Origin: Streptomyces sp. DSM 15324
GTDB lineage: Bacteria; Actinomycetota; Actinomycetes; Streptomycetales; Streptomycetaceae
Length of the DNA: 64,000 nucleotides
Reading direction: 5' to 3'
Assembly: GCF_001514285.1 (NCBI RefSeq)
Contig: NZ_KQ949025.1
Location: 313,571-377,570 of the forward strand
A program made the translations under genes and the position numbers. Positions 7,088-15,383 of the stretch are shown piece after piece. How positions within the stretch are numbered: position 1 is the stretch's first letter; every line of letters begins with the position of its first letter. The notes below the pieces were generated by a model. The model had not been told where the DNA came from. It made no database searches and saw nothing but the letters and a program-made list of their open reading frames with translations.

Positions 7088-8065
7088 GGCGCCACCTTGG
7101 CGATCTGCGCCCTGAGCTTGTCCACGATCGTCTGGCCCAGATTCGTGTTCGCGATCAGCACCACGATCGCCACCACCACCGCGATGATCCCCAGGTACTC
7201 GACCGCGGTCTGCCCCCTGTCGTCGGCGGTGCGGCGCCGTACCGCCTCCGTCACCCGGACCATGGCCGCGACGACGGTCCTCAGCAGCAGGTCGCTCATG
7301 GTGTTCCTCTCGGTTTGAGGCACTGGCAGGAGGAACGTAGGGCGCCCGGGGTGTCCCCGGCGAGGGTCCCAGGGCCCAATTTCCCAGCCACTTGGCCGCC
7401 GCCTCGGCGCGGCTGCTGCTGTGCAGCTTGGCGAAGATGCGGTTGATGTGATTCTTGACCGTCTTCTCGCTGATGAAGCATGCGGCGGCGATCTGCTGGT
7501 TGTTCATGCCCGAGGCGATGAGGTCCATGATCTCCGCCTCCCTCGCGCTGAGCTGGAACCCGGCCCGGTGACCCGACTCGTCAGAGAGTCCCACAGATGG
7601 TTGCAGTCGCGAAAGCGGTTCGGGTGAAGTCGCAAGTGGCAAGGTACTTAAGGGCAGTTCCGCGTGTGCATTCGCACTCTTGCGCGCAGTCCTCGCAGTC
7701 CTCGCGGTCCTCACCGCCTCCCTCAGCTCCTCCACCGTGAACCGCCCGTGCACCAGGTAGCCGCTCGCCCCGCCGCTCAGCGCCGCCCGTACGGTCTGCG
7801 GGTCGTGGCTGTACGTCAGCATCAGGACCGTGGTGATCCGGGCCAGGTGGGGCAGCGCCGTGAGGCCGTCGACGCCGGGCATGCGGACGTCGAGGAGGAC
7901 CACGTCGGGGCGGTGGCGCAGGGCGGCCTCGCAGGCCTCGCGGCCGTCCGCCGCCTCCGCCACGACCGTGACGTCCGCGCAGCTCGACAGGAGCGCGGTG
8001 AGGCCCGCGCGGACCACGGGGTTGTCGTCGGCCACCACTACGCGTACGGCGGGCCGGTCCGGCAT
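6485..8065 (-). CDS. NarL/FixJ response regulator whose frame runs without stop into the TadG-like gene
   Basis: Residues 1-120 form a receiver domain (VVVADDNPVVRAG, phospho-acceptor in VVLLDVRMPG, then VLMLTYSHD). Residues about 165-225 are a LuxR helix-turn-helix (LSAREAEIMDLIASGMNNQQ, then FISEKTVKNHINRIFAKL). The usual receiver lysine after GYL is replaced by His (GYLVHGRF). After AKWLGN a normal protein of this type should stop near 7370. Here the frame continues through Pro/Arg/Gly-rich shadow of the pilin gene and into TadG, 526 codons in all. The simplest reading is a lost stop codon (TGG after AAT could derive from TGA) or a sequencing error, with TadG starting separately. The gene overlaps the histidine kinase gene by 28 bp, its likely partner controlling pilus genes. 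Confidence 0.75.
   Translation of the reverse strand: MPDRPAVRVVVADDNPVVRAGLTALLSSCADVTVVAEAADGREACEAALRHRPDVVLLDVRMPGVDGLTALPHLARITTVLMLTYSHDPQTVRAALSGGASGYLVHGRFTVEELREAVRTARTARTARKSANAHAELPLSTLPLATSPEPLSRLQPSVGLSDESGHRAGFQLSAREAEIMDLIASGMNNQQIAAACFISEKTVKNHINRIFAKLHSSSRAEAAAKWLGNWALGPSPGTPRAPYVPPASASNREEHHERPAAEDRRRGHGPGDGGGTAPHRRRQGADRGRVPGDHRGGGGDRGADREHESGPDDRGQAQGADRQGGALTARRTRLLGDGGQAFPIYITVVAGLLFLALAYFAVGQAAVNRNGAQTAADAAALAAAQETRKELADEWVLDVLDPAKWLGIFHGNGGSNNCPRAEQLAEMNEATVQCFPDGPLRYRVRARTDKTVGESVVPGTADRHAHADAVAVIEPRCTFDPPGEDAEVDVLPTLRCDGGTDWELDPEDLTDLPGPEDLFDVHLVSG
7084..7299 (-). CDS. Flp-family type IVb pilin
   Basis: A 71-residue prepilin. A short basic leader (MSDLLLRTVVAAMVRVTEAV) is followed by the Flp signature RGQTAVEYLGIIAVVVAIVV, with the Glu and Tyr that follow the prepilin peptidase site in this family. 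After cleavage the hydrophobic helix forms the pilus core in the membrane. ATG at 7299 has GAGAGGA at good spacing; an earlier in-frame ATG at 7323 lacks one. The gene is completely nested, in a different frame, inside the open frame that joins the response regulator to the TadG-like protein. It overlaps the TadG-like start by four bases, implying coupled translation. Confidence 0.85.
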   Translation of the reverse strand: MSDLLLRTVVAAMVRVTEAVRRRTADDRGQTAVEYLGIIAVVVAIVVLIANTNLGQTIVDKLRAQIAKVAP

Positions 8066-9366
8066 GGTGCCTCCTCTCCGAAGGTCAGGGTGGCCAGGGG
8101 GAGTTCCAGCCGTACCTCGGTGCCGGGGCGGGCCCGGGCGTCGCTGGCGATGCGCAGGCGGGCGCCCACACAGGCGGCCCGTTCCGCCATGCCGAGGAGG
8201 CCGAAGCGGCCGGTGGCGCGGAGGTGTTCGAGGGTGGTGCCGGGAGGCAGGCCGCGGCCGTCGTCGTGGACGGTGAGGGTGAGGAGGTCGTCCTCGACGC
8301 CCGCGCGGACCTCGACCGCCGTGGGGTCGGCGTGGCGGTGCGCGTTCTCCATGGCTTCGGCGGTGATGGTGAGGAGCTGGCGCGCCACCGCCGGGGGCAC
8401 GGGGAGGGTCGTACGGTCGCCGGTGGGACGGTAGGTGACCCGCAGGCCGGTGCGTTCGGCGAAGTCGTCCGCGTGGGCCGCCAGTTCGGGCAGGACGTCC
8501 ACCCCACCGCCTTCACCGGCCCGTGGCGGCGCCTGGCGCAGGTCGGCGAGCAGGTCGCGGGACTCGGCGGCGGCGCGGCGGGCCGAGGTCGCGACCAGCT
8601 CGGCCTGCCGCCGTACGTGTGCGGGGTCCGCCGCGGCGGCCAGGGCGTCCGCCGCGAGGGCGACGCCGTGCAGGGTCTTGGCCACGGAGTCGTGCATCTC
8701 GCGGGCGAGGCGGGCGCGTTCGGCGGTCACCGCCTCGGCGGCGGCGAGCCGGGCGCGGACGGCGGCGAGGGCGTGGGTGGCCTCACCGAAGCGCAGGAGC
8801 AGCCCGCGCAGGGTGGAGCCGACCGCTCCGGTGATGACGCAGAAGCCGGGGAGCAGGAGGTGTTCGGCCAGGCCCGCGCCAGAGCCCGCGCCGGCGCCCG
8901 CGCCCCGGCCGACGGTCGCCTGGACCAGCAGCAGGATCAGCGACTGGAGCGAGGCGAAGCAGGCGGCGCCGCGCCAGCCGTAGACGATGCCGGCGAGGAG
9001 GGGGGTGCAGACACTGACGTACGCGAGGGTGGTGTCGGGGCCGGCGGAGATCAGCAGCAGCGTCCCGACGAGGGTGTCGGCGGCCAGCAGGGCGGGGTGG
9101 CGCAGGAGGAGGGGGCCGAAGCGTTCCCAGTCGCGGAAGAGGACGTAGGAGCCCATGAAGGTGACGACCACGGCCGCGCCGACGAGGCGGACGCCCAGGC
9201 CCGGGGAGGCGTGCAGCAGGGCGGACGGGGCGGCCACGGCGATCATCGCCAGGCGGAAGCCGAAGACCTGACGGCACATGGCCTGGACGGCGTTCGCCTG
9301 GAGGCGGACGCCGTCCGGGCCCGCGCTGCCCGCGCCTGCGCCTGCGCTGCCCAAGGTGTCCCTCAT
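8038..9366 (-). CDS. Sensor histidine kinase (HisKA_3 type) in the Tad locus
   Basis: A 442-residue membrane kinase. The N-terminal 190 residues hold about five or six hydrophobic segments (FRLAMIAVAAPSALLHASPG onward). A coiled linker (LAAVRARLAAAEAVTAERAR) leads to the HisKA_3 phosphorylation helix LAREMHDSVAKTLHGVAL with the phospho-accepting His. The HATPase_c domain has the N box AEAMENAHRHA, G1 box DDGRGLPPG and G2 box GRFGLLGM. It is the likely partner of the response regulator that overlaps its 3' end. A location between tadC and the pilin gene suggests that it controls pilus production. The signal is unknown; there is no extracellular sensing domain of note. Confidence 0.9.
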   Translation of the reverse strand: MRDTLGSAGAGAGSAGPDGVRLQANAVQAMCRQVFGFRLAMIAVAAPSALLHASPGLGVRLVGAAVVVTFMGSYVLFRDWERFGPLLLRHPALLAADTLVGTLLLISAGPDTTLAYVSVCTPLLAGIVYGWRGAACFASLQSLILLLVQATVGRGAGAGAGSGAGLAEHLLLPGFCVITGAVGSTLRGLLLRFGEATHALAAVRARLAAAEAVTAERARLAREMHDSVAKTLHGVALAADALAAAADPAHVRRQAELVATSARRAAAESRDLLADLRQAPPRAGEGGGVDVLPELAAHADDFAERTGLRVTYRPTGDRTTLPVPPAVARQLLTITAEAMENAHRHADPTAVEVRAGVEDDLLTLTVHDDGRGLPPGTTLEHLRATGRFGLLGMAERAACVGARLRIASDARARPGTEVRLELPLATLTFGEEAPCRTGPPYA

Positions 9367-9376
9367 GACCGGCCGC

Positions 9377-10264
9377 CTACTCCCCCGTGATCGAGCTGAA
9401 GTCGGTGCCGGAGCCCAGCAGCATGCCCGCGCCGAGCAGGAGCATCGTCGCCGGGACCATGAACGTGGTGATCATCAGCGTGGCCTTGGGGACGGCGCGG
9501 GCGGCCTTGCGGCGGGCGTTCTGGGCGTCCGTGCGGCGCATGTCCTTGGCGATGGCGACGAGCGTGTCGACGATCGGCGCGCCCAGCTCCTCACCCTGCT
9601 GGAGGGCGGTGACGAACATGGCGACCTGCTCGGAGTCGTTGCGGCGGCGGAGCTCCTCGAAGGCCTCGCGGCGGCTGACGCCGAGGTCCATCTGGCGGAG
9701 CGTGATGCGGATCTCGTCCGCCCACGGGCCCTCGTACTTGGAGGCGACCCGGTCGAGGGCCTGGCGGAAGCCGAGGCCGGCGCTGACGACGACGGCGAGG
9801 ACGTCGAGGAAGTCGGGCAGGGTGCGTTCGATGGCGTCCTTGCGGACCCGGATCGCCGACCAGATGCCGACCTCGGACCAGAAGGCGGCGAAGGCCAGCA
9901 TGAGCAGGGCGACGAAGAAGCTGCCCTGGAGGAGGGCGGCCAGCGCGCCGACGCCGCCGATCGCGCCGTAGACCGCGCGGCGGGCCGCGTACCGGTCGAT
10001 CGTCAGGCCCCCGGGGTTGCCCGCGAGGTCGATGCGGCGGCGGTAGCGGGCGACCTGCTTGGGGCCCATCAGACGCAGGACGGCGGGCGCGTACCGCATG
10101 CCCATGCGGTCGACGAGGGAGCCGACGGCGCTGGTGCGGGTGGCGCCGACCTCCAGGGCGAGGACGAGGTCGCTGGGGAGTTTCACCTCGGCCCGGTACA
10201 TCCGGATCCCGGCGAAGATCCCCCAGACGGCGAGGCCCATGGCGAGGGCCAGCAGGAGTTCCAC
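9377..10264 (-). CDS. tadC: TadC-like type II/IV secretion F-domain membrane protein
   Basis: A 295-residue inner-membrane platform protein. A GTG start is followed directly by a membrane helix (ELLLALAMGLAVWGIFAGIR). A cytoplasmic region precedes two central helices (VYGAIGGVGALAALLQGSFF). The T2SSF domain runs from LPDFLDVLAVVVSAGLGFRQ through LRQMDLGVSRREAFEELRRR to a C-terminal helix MVPATMLLLGAGMLL. In Tad systems TadB and TadC together form the platform on which the CpaF ATPase acts. It lies 17 bp downstream of tadB on the same strand. Confidence 0.9.
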   Translation of the reverse strand: MELLLALAMGLAVWGIFAGIRMYRAEVKLPSDLVLALEVGATRTSAVGSLVDRMGMRYAPAVLRLMGPKQVARYRRRIDLAGNPGGLTIDRYAARRAVYGAIGGVGALAALLQGSFFVALLMLAFAAFWSEVGIWSAIRVRKDAIERTLPDFLDVLAVVVSAGLGFRQALDRVASKYEGPWADEIRITLRQMDLGVSRREAFEELRRRNDSEQVAMFVTALQQGEELGAPIVDTLVAIAKDMRRTDAQNARRKAARAVPKATLMITTFMVPATMLLLGAGMLLGSGTDFSSITGE

Positions 10265-10280
10265 GGTGTACGTCCCCTCC

Positions 10281-11225
10281 TCAGACGTCGATGCGGGACA
10301 TACGGCGGATGAGGACGAAGCCGACGGCGTAGAGGCCGAAGGCGACGATCACACAGGCCTGGCCGACGGCGGAGGACGTCATCCGGTCGAGGGTGCCGTC
10401 GTTGACGCCGTCCATGAGGAACAGGGCGCCGACGCCGAGCACCGGCACGGCGTACGAGGTCATGTTGACCTGGGAGAGCTGGGTGCGGACCTCGCGCCGG
10501 GTCTCCTTGCGTTCCTCCAGGGTCTCGGTGAGGTTGCGCAGGGCGCCGACGACCTGGCCGCCGGCCCGGTTGGAGAGGATCAGGGTGGTGACGAGGACGA
10601 CGAGCTCGCGGGAGGGGAGGCGTTCGGCGAGTTCACCGAGGGCGTCGTCGATGGAGTGGCCGATGGCCAGCTGATCGGCGACCTTGGCGAGTTCCTCGCC
10701 GGCCGGCGCCTCCAGCTCCTCCGCGGCCATGCCGATCGCGGTGCGCAGGGCGAGACCGGCGTGGGTGGCGTTGGCCAGGATGCGGGCCAGCTCCGGGAGT
10801 TGGTTGATGAACCTCTCGATGCGTTTCTGGCGCTGCCAGTTGAGGAACTGCAGGGCCGCCCAGAGGCCGAGGAGTCCGGCGAGCGGGCCGAAGAAGGGGG
10901 CCAGGACGGCCTGGCCGACCAGCCAGAGGCCGGCCACGGTGGCGAGCATGGAGACGAAGAACTCGCCGGGGGTGACGTCCAGGCCGGTGGCGGCGAGTCT
11001 CCGTTCCAGTCCGCGGCCCGTCCTCGTCCGGCGCAGCCGGCGGTCCAGCTCGCGGAAGCGGCGCCGGCGCCCCTCCAGGGGGGCCTGGCCGGTGGCGGAC
11101 AGGCGCTCGACGAGGGCGGCGCGCTGGGCGTGGCCCTTGGCGTAGACGTGCACGCCCACGACGGCCAGGGCGCAGGTCAGGAGCGTCACACCGGTGGTGA
11201 GGGTGATGAGGGTGTCGAGGGTCAT
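10281..11225 (-). CDS. tadB: TadB-like type II/IV secretion F-domain membrane protein
   Basis: A 314-residue protein with an N-terminal helix (TLITLTTGVTLLTCALAVVG), a basic cytoplasmic segment rich in Arg, a second pair of helices (VSMLATVAGLWLVGQAVLAP) and the T2SSF domain: INQLPELARILANATHAGLA, LRTAIGMAAEELEAPAGEEL and the conserved TLILSNRAGGQVVGALRNLT. It is the partner of TadC in the pilus platform. It begins five bases after the cpaF stop, so the genes form one transcription unit. Confidence 0.9.
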   Translation of the reverse strand: MTLDTLITLTTGVTLLTCALAVVGVHVYAKGHAQRAALVERLSATGQAPLEGRRRRFRELDRRLRRTRTGRGLERRLAATGLDVTPGEFFVSMLATVAGLWLVGQAVLAPFFGPLAGLLGLWAALQFLNWQRQKRIERFINQLPELARILANATHAGLALRTAIGMAAEELEAPAGEELAKVADQLAIGHSIDDALGELAERLPSRELVVLVTTLILSNRAGGQVVGALRNLTETLEERKETRREVRTQLSQVNMTSYAVPVLGVGALFLMDGVNDGTLDRMTSSAVGQACVIVAFGLYAVGFVLIRRMSRIDV

Positions 11226-11230
11226 CGCTG

Positions 11231-12568
11231 CTACCGGGCTTCCCTGGTCGTGAGTTCGAGTGCGTCGCGGGCGACCCCGAACGCCTGGGGGATCGGCTGG
11301 CCCGCCAGGTAGAGGCGGTCGGCGGTGCGGCGCGGGAGGGGGAAGTACCCGAAGGCGCCGTGGACGCGGCCGTCGGCGGTCATCGGGCGGGCGTCGAAGC
11401 GGGCGACGGTGGCCAGCCGGAAGGCCTCCGAGCCGTGGCTGTCGAGGAGGGCGATCTCGGTGATCCGGCGGGCGCCGTCGGCGAACCGGGTGAGCTGCAC
11501 GATGACGTCCACCGCGCTGTTGATCTGGTCGTGGAGGGCGACGAAGGGGATCTCCACGTCGGACATGGAGGCGAGGGTCTGAAGCCGCATCAGCGCGTCC
11601 TCGGCGCTGTTGGCGTGGACGGTGGCGAGGGAGCCGTCGTGGCCGGTGGACATCGCCTGGAGCATGTCGAGGGACTCGCCGCCGCGGACCTCACCGACGA
11701 CGATCCGGTCGGGGCGCATCCGCAGCGAGTTGCGCACCAGGTCGCGGATGGTGATCCGGCCGTTGCCCTCGACGTTCGGCGGCCGGGACTCCAGGCGGAT
11801 GACGTGGGACTGCTGGAGCTGGAGTTCGGCGGAGTCCTCGATGGTGATGATCCGCTCGCCCTCGGGGATCAGCCCGGACAGGGCGTTGAGCAGCGTGGTC
11901 TTCCCGGTGCCGGTGGCGCCGGAGACGATCACGTTGAACTTGGCCTGCACCAGCCCGGCGAGCAGATACAGCATCGGTTCGTCGAGGGAGCCGAAGCCGA
12001 TCAGCTCGTTGAGGGTGAAGGAGCGCGGGAAGCGGCGGATGGTGAGGATCGGGCCGGTCAGGGAGAGCGGCGGGATGATCACGTTGACGCGTTCGCCGGA
12101 CGGGAGGCGGGCGTCGACCATCGGGTTCGTCTCGTCGACGCGGCGGTTGACGGTGGAGACGATGCGTTCGATGGTCTGCATGAGCTGGTCGTTCGAGGCG
12201 AACCGCAGCGGGAGCTGCTCCACCCGGCCGGCCCGCTCGACGAAGATCGCGTCGGGGCCGTTCACCATGATCTCGGTGACGGAGGCGTCCTCGAGGAGCG
12301 GCTCCAGGATGCCGAGGCCGAGGGCCTCGTCGACCACCCGCCGGATCAGCTGCGCGCGCTCGCCCGTCGACAGCACCGGGCCCTCGCGGCTGATGATGTG
12401 TCCGAGGACGCGCTCCAGCCGGGCCCGGCGTTCGGCCGCGGCGAGCGAGCTCATCTCGGCGAGGTCGATCTCCTCCAGGAGTTTGGCCCGGTACGAGGAG
12501 ACCAGGTGGCCGTCCTCGCCGCGCCCGCCGCTCTCCTCGGGGGAGCTGATGCGTGCCCGCAGGCTCAT
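11231..12568 (-). CDS. cpaF: CpaF/TadA-type pilus assembly ATPase
   Basis: A 445-residue hexameric secretion ATPase that powers Flp pilus extension (and perhaps retraction) at the cytoplasmic membrane. Visible motifs are Walker A IVSGATGTGKTTLLNALSG, the Asp box (ITIEDSAELQLQQSHVIRLE), the Walker B region RIVVGEVRGGESLDMLQAMS and the His box GSLATVHANSAEDAL. The N-terminal domain (IIPPLSLTGPILTIRRF) is typical of TadA. Length is normal. It follows the TadE-like gene by 17 bp and precedes tadB by five bases. Confidence 0.95.
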   Translation of the reverse strand: MSLRARISSPEESGGRGEDGHLVSSYRAKLLEEIDLAEMSSLAAAERRARLERVLGHIISREGPVLSTGERAQLIRRVVDEALGLGILEPLLEDASVTEIMVNGPDAIFVERAGRVEQLPLRFASNDQLMQTIERIVSTVNRRVDETNPMVDARLPSGERVNVIIPPLSLTGPILTIRRFPRSFTLNELIGFGSLDEPMLYLLAGLVQAKFNVIVSGATGTGKTTLLNALSGLIPEGERIITIEDSAELQLQQSHVIRLESRPPNVEGNGRITIRDLVRNSLRMRPDRIVVGEVRGGESLDMLQAMSTGHDGSLATVHANSAEDALMRLQTLASMSDVEIPFVALHDQINSAVDVIVQLTRFADGARRITEIALLDSHGSEAFRLATVARFDARPMTADGRVHGAFGYFPLPRRTADRLYLAGQPIPQAFGVARDALELTTREAR

Positions 12569-12585
12569 GGCGGTGTCGCCTTCCT

Positions 12586-12942
12586 TCAGTGGTCGACCGG
12601 CATCGTGGCCGTCTTGCGGGCGGTGCCGAAGGTGTCGATGCCGGGGATGACGGAGGGGATGGTGACCGTCGCCGTGACCCGTACCTCGTCGCCCAGGTAG
12701 GCGGGTGAGCAGCTCACCGACAGCCGGCTGCTGACCGCGCGGGCGCAGTCCCCCTGGGGGTCCCGGTCGAGGGAGGCGCTGCGCGCCCCGGTGCGCGCCG
12801 CCGTGCCCGCCTGCTGGGCGGCATAGGCGAAGAGTCCGAGCTGGACGGCGCCCAGCGCGACGATCAGCAGCAGGGGCAGGAAGCCGAGGTACTCCAGCGC
12901 GACCTGCCCCCGGTCGCCGCGCCTGCGCGGTGGGTACGGCAT
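12586..12942 (-). CDS. TadE-like minor pseudopilin
   Basis: A 118-residue protein with a basic leader, a GDRGQVALEYLGFLPLLLIV helix (the TadE counterpart of the pilin motif, Glu and Tyr conserved) and a small extracellular beta domain with two cysteines (GDCARAVSSRLSVSCSPAYL). It ends with IDTFGTARKTATMPVDH. TadE-type proteins are processed like prepilins and modify pilus assembly. The gene starts just before the stop of the next TadE-like gene region (one base apart), consistent with coupled expression. Confidence 0.87.
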   Translation of the reverse strand: MPYPPRRRGDRGQVALEYLGFLPLLLIVALGAVQLGLFAYAAQQAGTAARTGARSASLDRDPQGDCARAVSSRLSVSCSPAYLGDEVRVTATVTIPSVIPGIDTFGTARKTATMPVDH

Positions 12943-12943
12943 C

Positions 12944-13330
12944 TCAGTCGCCGTCCTCTTCCTCGACGGCGCCCGCGTGTCCGTGCACCGTGACCGGGAA
13001 GTCGATCGTGCCCGGGAACAGCACGGGGACGGGCAGGGAGACGTCGGCGGTCACATAGCCGCCGCCGGTGCCGCAGTCCACGTCGGCGTTCCCCCTCCAC
13101 GCGTCCCCCAGCTTGTCCAGGCCCGCCTCCTGACAGGCCCCCTCCCGGGCCCCCGGGTCCGCCGCCGTGCCCGCCCGGACCGCCTCGTCGGCAGCATTCC
13201 CCGCGAGCGTGAACGTGTACCCCACCAGCACGCACTGCCACACCACCACCAGGGTGACGATGATCAGCGGGGTCATGCCGAGGAACTCGATCGTGACCTG
13301 GCCCCGGTCGCGCGGGACACGTCTCACCAT
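12944..13330 (-). CDS. TadE-like minor pseudopilin
   Basis: A 128-residue protein. MVRRVPRDRGQVTIEFLGMT begins the class III-like leader and helix, with TIEFLGMTPLIIVTLVVVWQ as the membrane segment. The extracellular part has three cysteines and an acidic tail (AGAVEEEDGD). ATG at 13330 has GGAGTGAG upstream. It differs enough from the neighbouring TadE-like protein to suggest a heterodimeric pair, as TadE/TadF in Gram-negative systems. It sits five bases after the TadZ-like gene. Confidence 0.85.
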   Translation of the reverse strand: MVRRVPRDRGQVTIEFLGMTPLIIVTLVVVWQCVLVGYTFTLAGNAADEAVRAGTAADPGAREGACQEAGLDKLGDAWRGNADVDCGTGGGYVTADVSLPVPVLFPGTIDFPVTVHGHAGAVEEEDGD

Positions 13331-13335
13331 GGGGC

Positions 13336-14589
13336 TCACTCCTTCCGCCGCCGGAAGCCGCCCGTGCCCCGCTCGCCGCCCCGGGTGCGCCCGCCGCGGC
13401 GCACGAGGGCCGTCTCCGGCGCCTTGACGAGGCCCAGTTCGGCGGCGAGCGCCCACAGGGCCTGGCGGACGGTGCTCTTGCCGTCGAGGGCGTGGACGCG
13501 TCCGGCGTCGACCGCCGCCTGGAGTTCCCGGAAGTTGGCGGGGACCGCAGTGGCGGCGACGGCCGTGCCGGTGATCTTCTGGATGAGCGGGGGCTGGATC
13601 TCCGTACCGCGGGTGTGCCGGTTGACGACGACGGTCGTCTCCTCGGCCTTGCGGACCTGGAGCCGGTCCCACATGCGGACGGTGCGTTTGGCGCCGCGGA
13701 CGGCGACCACGTCGGGGGTGGTGACGAGGAGCGCCCGGTCGGCCATCTCGACGGCGGCGGCTCCGGCGCCGCTGAGCTGGGCGCCGCAGTCGACGATCAC
13801 CACCTCGTAGCGCGAGCGCAGGGCGCCGACGATCTGGCGGACGGCGCGGTCGGTGACCTCCTCGCCGCGTTCGCCCTCGGCGGGGGCGAGCAGGAGGGCC
13901 AGCCCGCTGTCGTGGCGGAAGACGGCCTCGGCGAGGACGCGGGGCGAGAGGTCGGTGATGGCGGCGAGGTCGACGACCGAGCGGCGGAACTGGACGTCCA
14001 GGTAGGAGGCGACGTCGCCGGTCTGCAGGTCGAGGTCGACGAGTGCGGTGGGCCGGCCGGAGGCCTGGGCGGCGAGGGCGAGTTGGACGGCGGTGAGCGT
14101 GACGCCCACTCCCCCCTTGGCGCCGCTGACCGTCACGACGGTGCCGCCGACGCCGGTGAACTCCTCGGCCCCGTGGCCGAGATGGCGTCGTACGCCCACG
14201 GACCACTGGGCGACGGACTGGACGCGGTGGGCCAGTTCCTCGTAGCCGAGGGGGAGCGTGACGACGCCTCGGGCGCCGGAGTCCATGGCGGCCTGGAAGA
14301 GGCCGGGGCCGGCGTCGGTGGTGACGAGGACGACGCCGACCGCGGGGAAGCGCAGGGCGACCTCGCGGACCAGCTCCAGCGCCGGGACGGGTCCGATGCG
14401 TTCGTGGACGATCACGACCTCGGGAAGTTCGTCGACCGACTCGGCGGCGAGCCGGGCGAGGGTGTCGACGAGCTGGGTGGAGTCGGCGACCGGGGGGACC
14501 GGTTCGGCGTCCGAGAGCTGGCTGAGCAGGGTGGTGAGGGAGCGGACCGCGTCCGCGTCGCCGACGGCCGGGAGGATCCTCGTGGGCAT
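13336..14589 (-). CDS. TadZ/CpaE-like MinD-family ATPase
   Basis: A 417-residue protein. The N-terminal 140 residues look like an atypical receiver domain (VVIVHERIGPVPALELVREV and VVLVTTDAGPGLFQAAMDSG). The C-terminal part is a ParA/MinD ATPase with the deviant Walker A VSGAKGGVGVTLTAVQLALA, TALVDLDLQTGDVASYLDVQ and YEVVIVDCGAQLSGAG. In Tad systems this protein places the pilus machinery at the membrane. The start ATG at 14589 (MPTRILPAVG) is chosen because the longer frame overlaps cpaB. The C-terminal 40 residues are basic and Gly/Arg-rich. Confidence 0.9.
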   Translation of the reverse strand: MPTRILPAVGDADAVRSLTTLLSQLSDAEPVPPVADSTQLVDTLARLAAESVDELPEVVIVHERIGPVPALELVREVALRFPAVGVVLVTTDAGPGLFQAAMDSGARGVVTLPLGYEELAHRVQSVAQWSVGVRRHLGHGAEEFTGVGGTVVTVSGAKGGVGVTLTAVQLALAAQASGRPTALVDLDLQTGDVASYLDVQFRRSVVDLAAITDLSPRVLAEAVFRHDSGLALLLAPAEGERGEEVTDRAVRQIVGALRSRYEVVIVDCGAQLSGAGAAAVEMADRALLVTTPDVVAVRGAKRTVRMWDRLQVRKAEETTVVVNRHTRGTEIQPPLIQKITGTAVAATAVPANFRELQAAVDAGRVHALDGKSTVRQALWALAAELGLVKAPETALVRRGGRTRGGERGTGGFRRRKE

Positions 14590-14602
14590 GGGCGGCGGCC
14601 TC

Positions 14603-15310
14603 TCACTTGTCCGTGACGAGTTCGTACGTACGGTCCCGGTCGGGGATCGTGGTGGCGCCACCGGGGGCCACGAGGGCGAGGCGGACGCGCTTGGCGAAGG
14701 ACTCGGCGTACGTGATGCGCTGGGCGTCCAGGGTCGACAGCGCGAAGGTGATGGGGACGGCGTCGGTGACGGAGCCGGCGCGGTTGTCGCGGTCGGGTTC
14801 GAGGGCGGTGATCTCGCCGACGTCGAGGACGCGCGCGTTGGTGACGATGATCTTGGACTGGTCGGGGTCGGAGTCGCGGGCGCCCTCGAAGGTGGCGTAC
14901 ACGTTGACCGAGGAACCGGGGCTGATCTTGCCCGCGACGCCGGTGGCCGCGTCGACCATGATGGCGACCTCCTGCTGCCCCGGCTGCAGGGCGGGCTGGT
15001 CGACGATCATGTCGCTCTGCAGGAGCGAGCCCTTCTTCAGGGTCGTCACGGCGATCTTGCGGCGGATCGCGGCGAGATCGGTGACGGCGTTCTGCGACAG
15101 CCAGCGCTTGGGCATCTCGATCTTCTTGAACTGGCTCTCCTCCAGGGCCGTGTACGGCGCGATGTCGGACCGCAGCTCGTAGGCGGTGACCTCGGGGCCG
15201 ACCTTGGAGTTCACGTCGTCGATGACGGAGAGGACGCCGGCGAAGGCACCGAGGGCGCACACCACCGACAGGAGCAGGAGAATGACGCCGCGGCGCTGAC
15301 GGGAGTTCAT
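14603..15310 (-). CDS. cpaB: Flp pilus assembly protein CpaB
   Basis: A 235-residue protein with an N-terminal membrane anchor (RRGVILLLLSVVCALGAFAG) and a SAF/RcpC-like extracellular domain: ITAYELRSDI-like strand, LLQSDMIVDQPALQPGQQEV, and VAGKISPGSSVNVYATFEG. In diderms CpaB acts near the secretin. With no outer membrane here it presumably acts in the cell wall space. It is followed 13 bp later by the TadZ-like gene and preceded 73 bp upstream by a hypothetical gene on the same strand. Confidence 0.88.
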   Translation of the reverse strand: MNSRQRRGVILLLLSVVCALGAFAGVLSVIDDVNSKVGPEVTAYELRSDIAPYTALEESQFKKIEMPKRWLSQNAVTDLAAIRRKIAVTTLKKGSLLQSDMIVDQPALQPGQQEVAIMVDAATGVAGKISPGSSVNVYATFEGARDSDPDQSKIIVTNARVLDVGEITALEPDRDNRAGSVTDAVPITFALSTLDAQRITYAESFAKRVRLALVAPGGATTIPDRDRTYELVTDK

Positions 15311-15383
15311 GGAAACCGTGCAACCTCGTTGGGGGTCGGGTCGAGCGGGAAGGGTGGTCGGTGCGTCGGTGCTTTCCGGTGTC

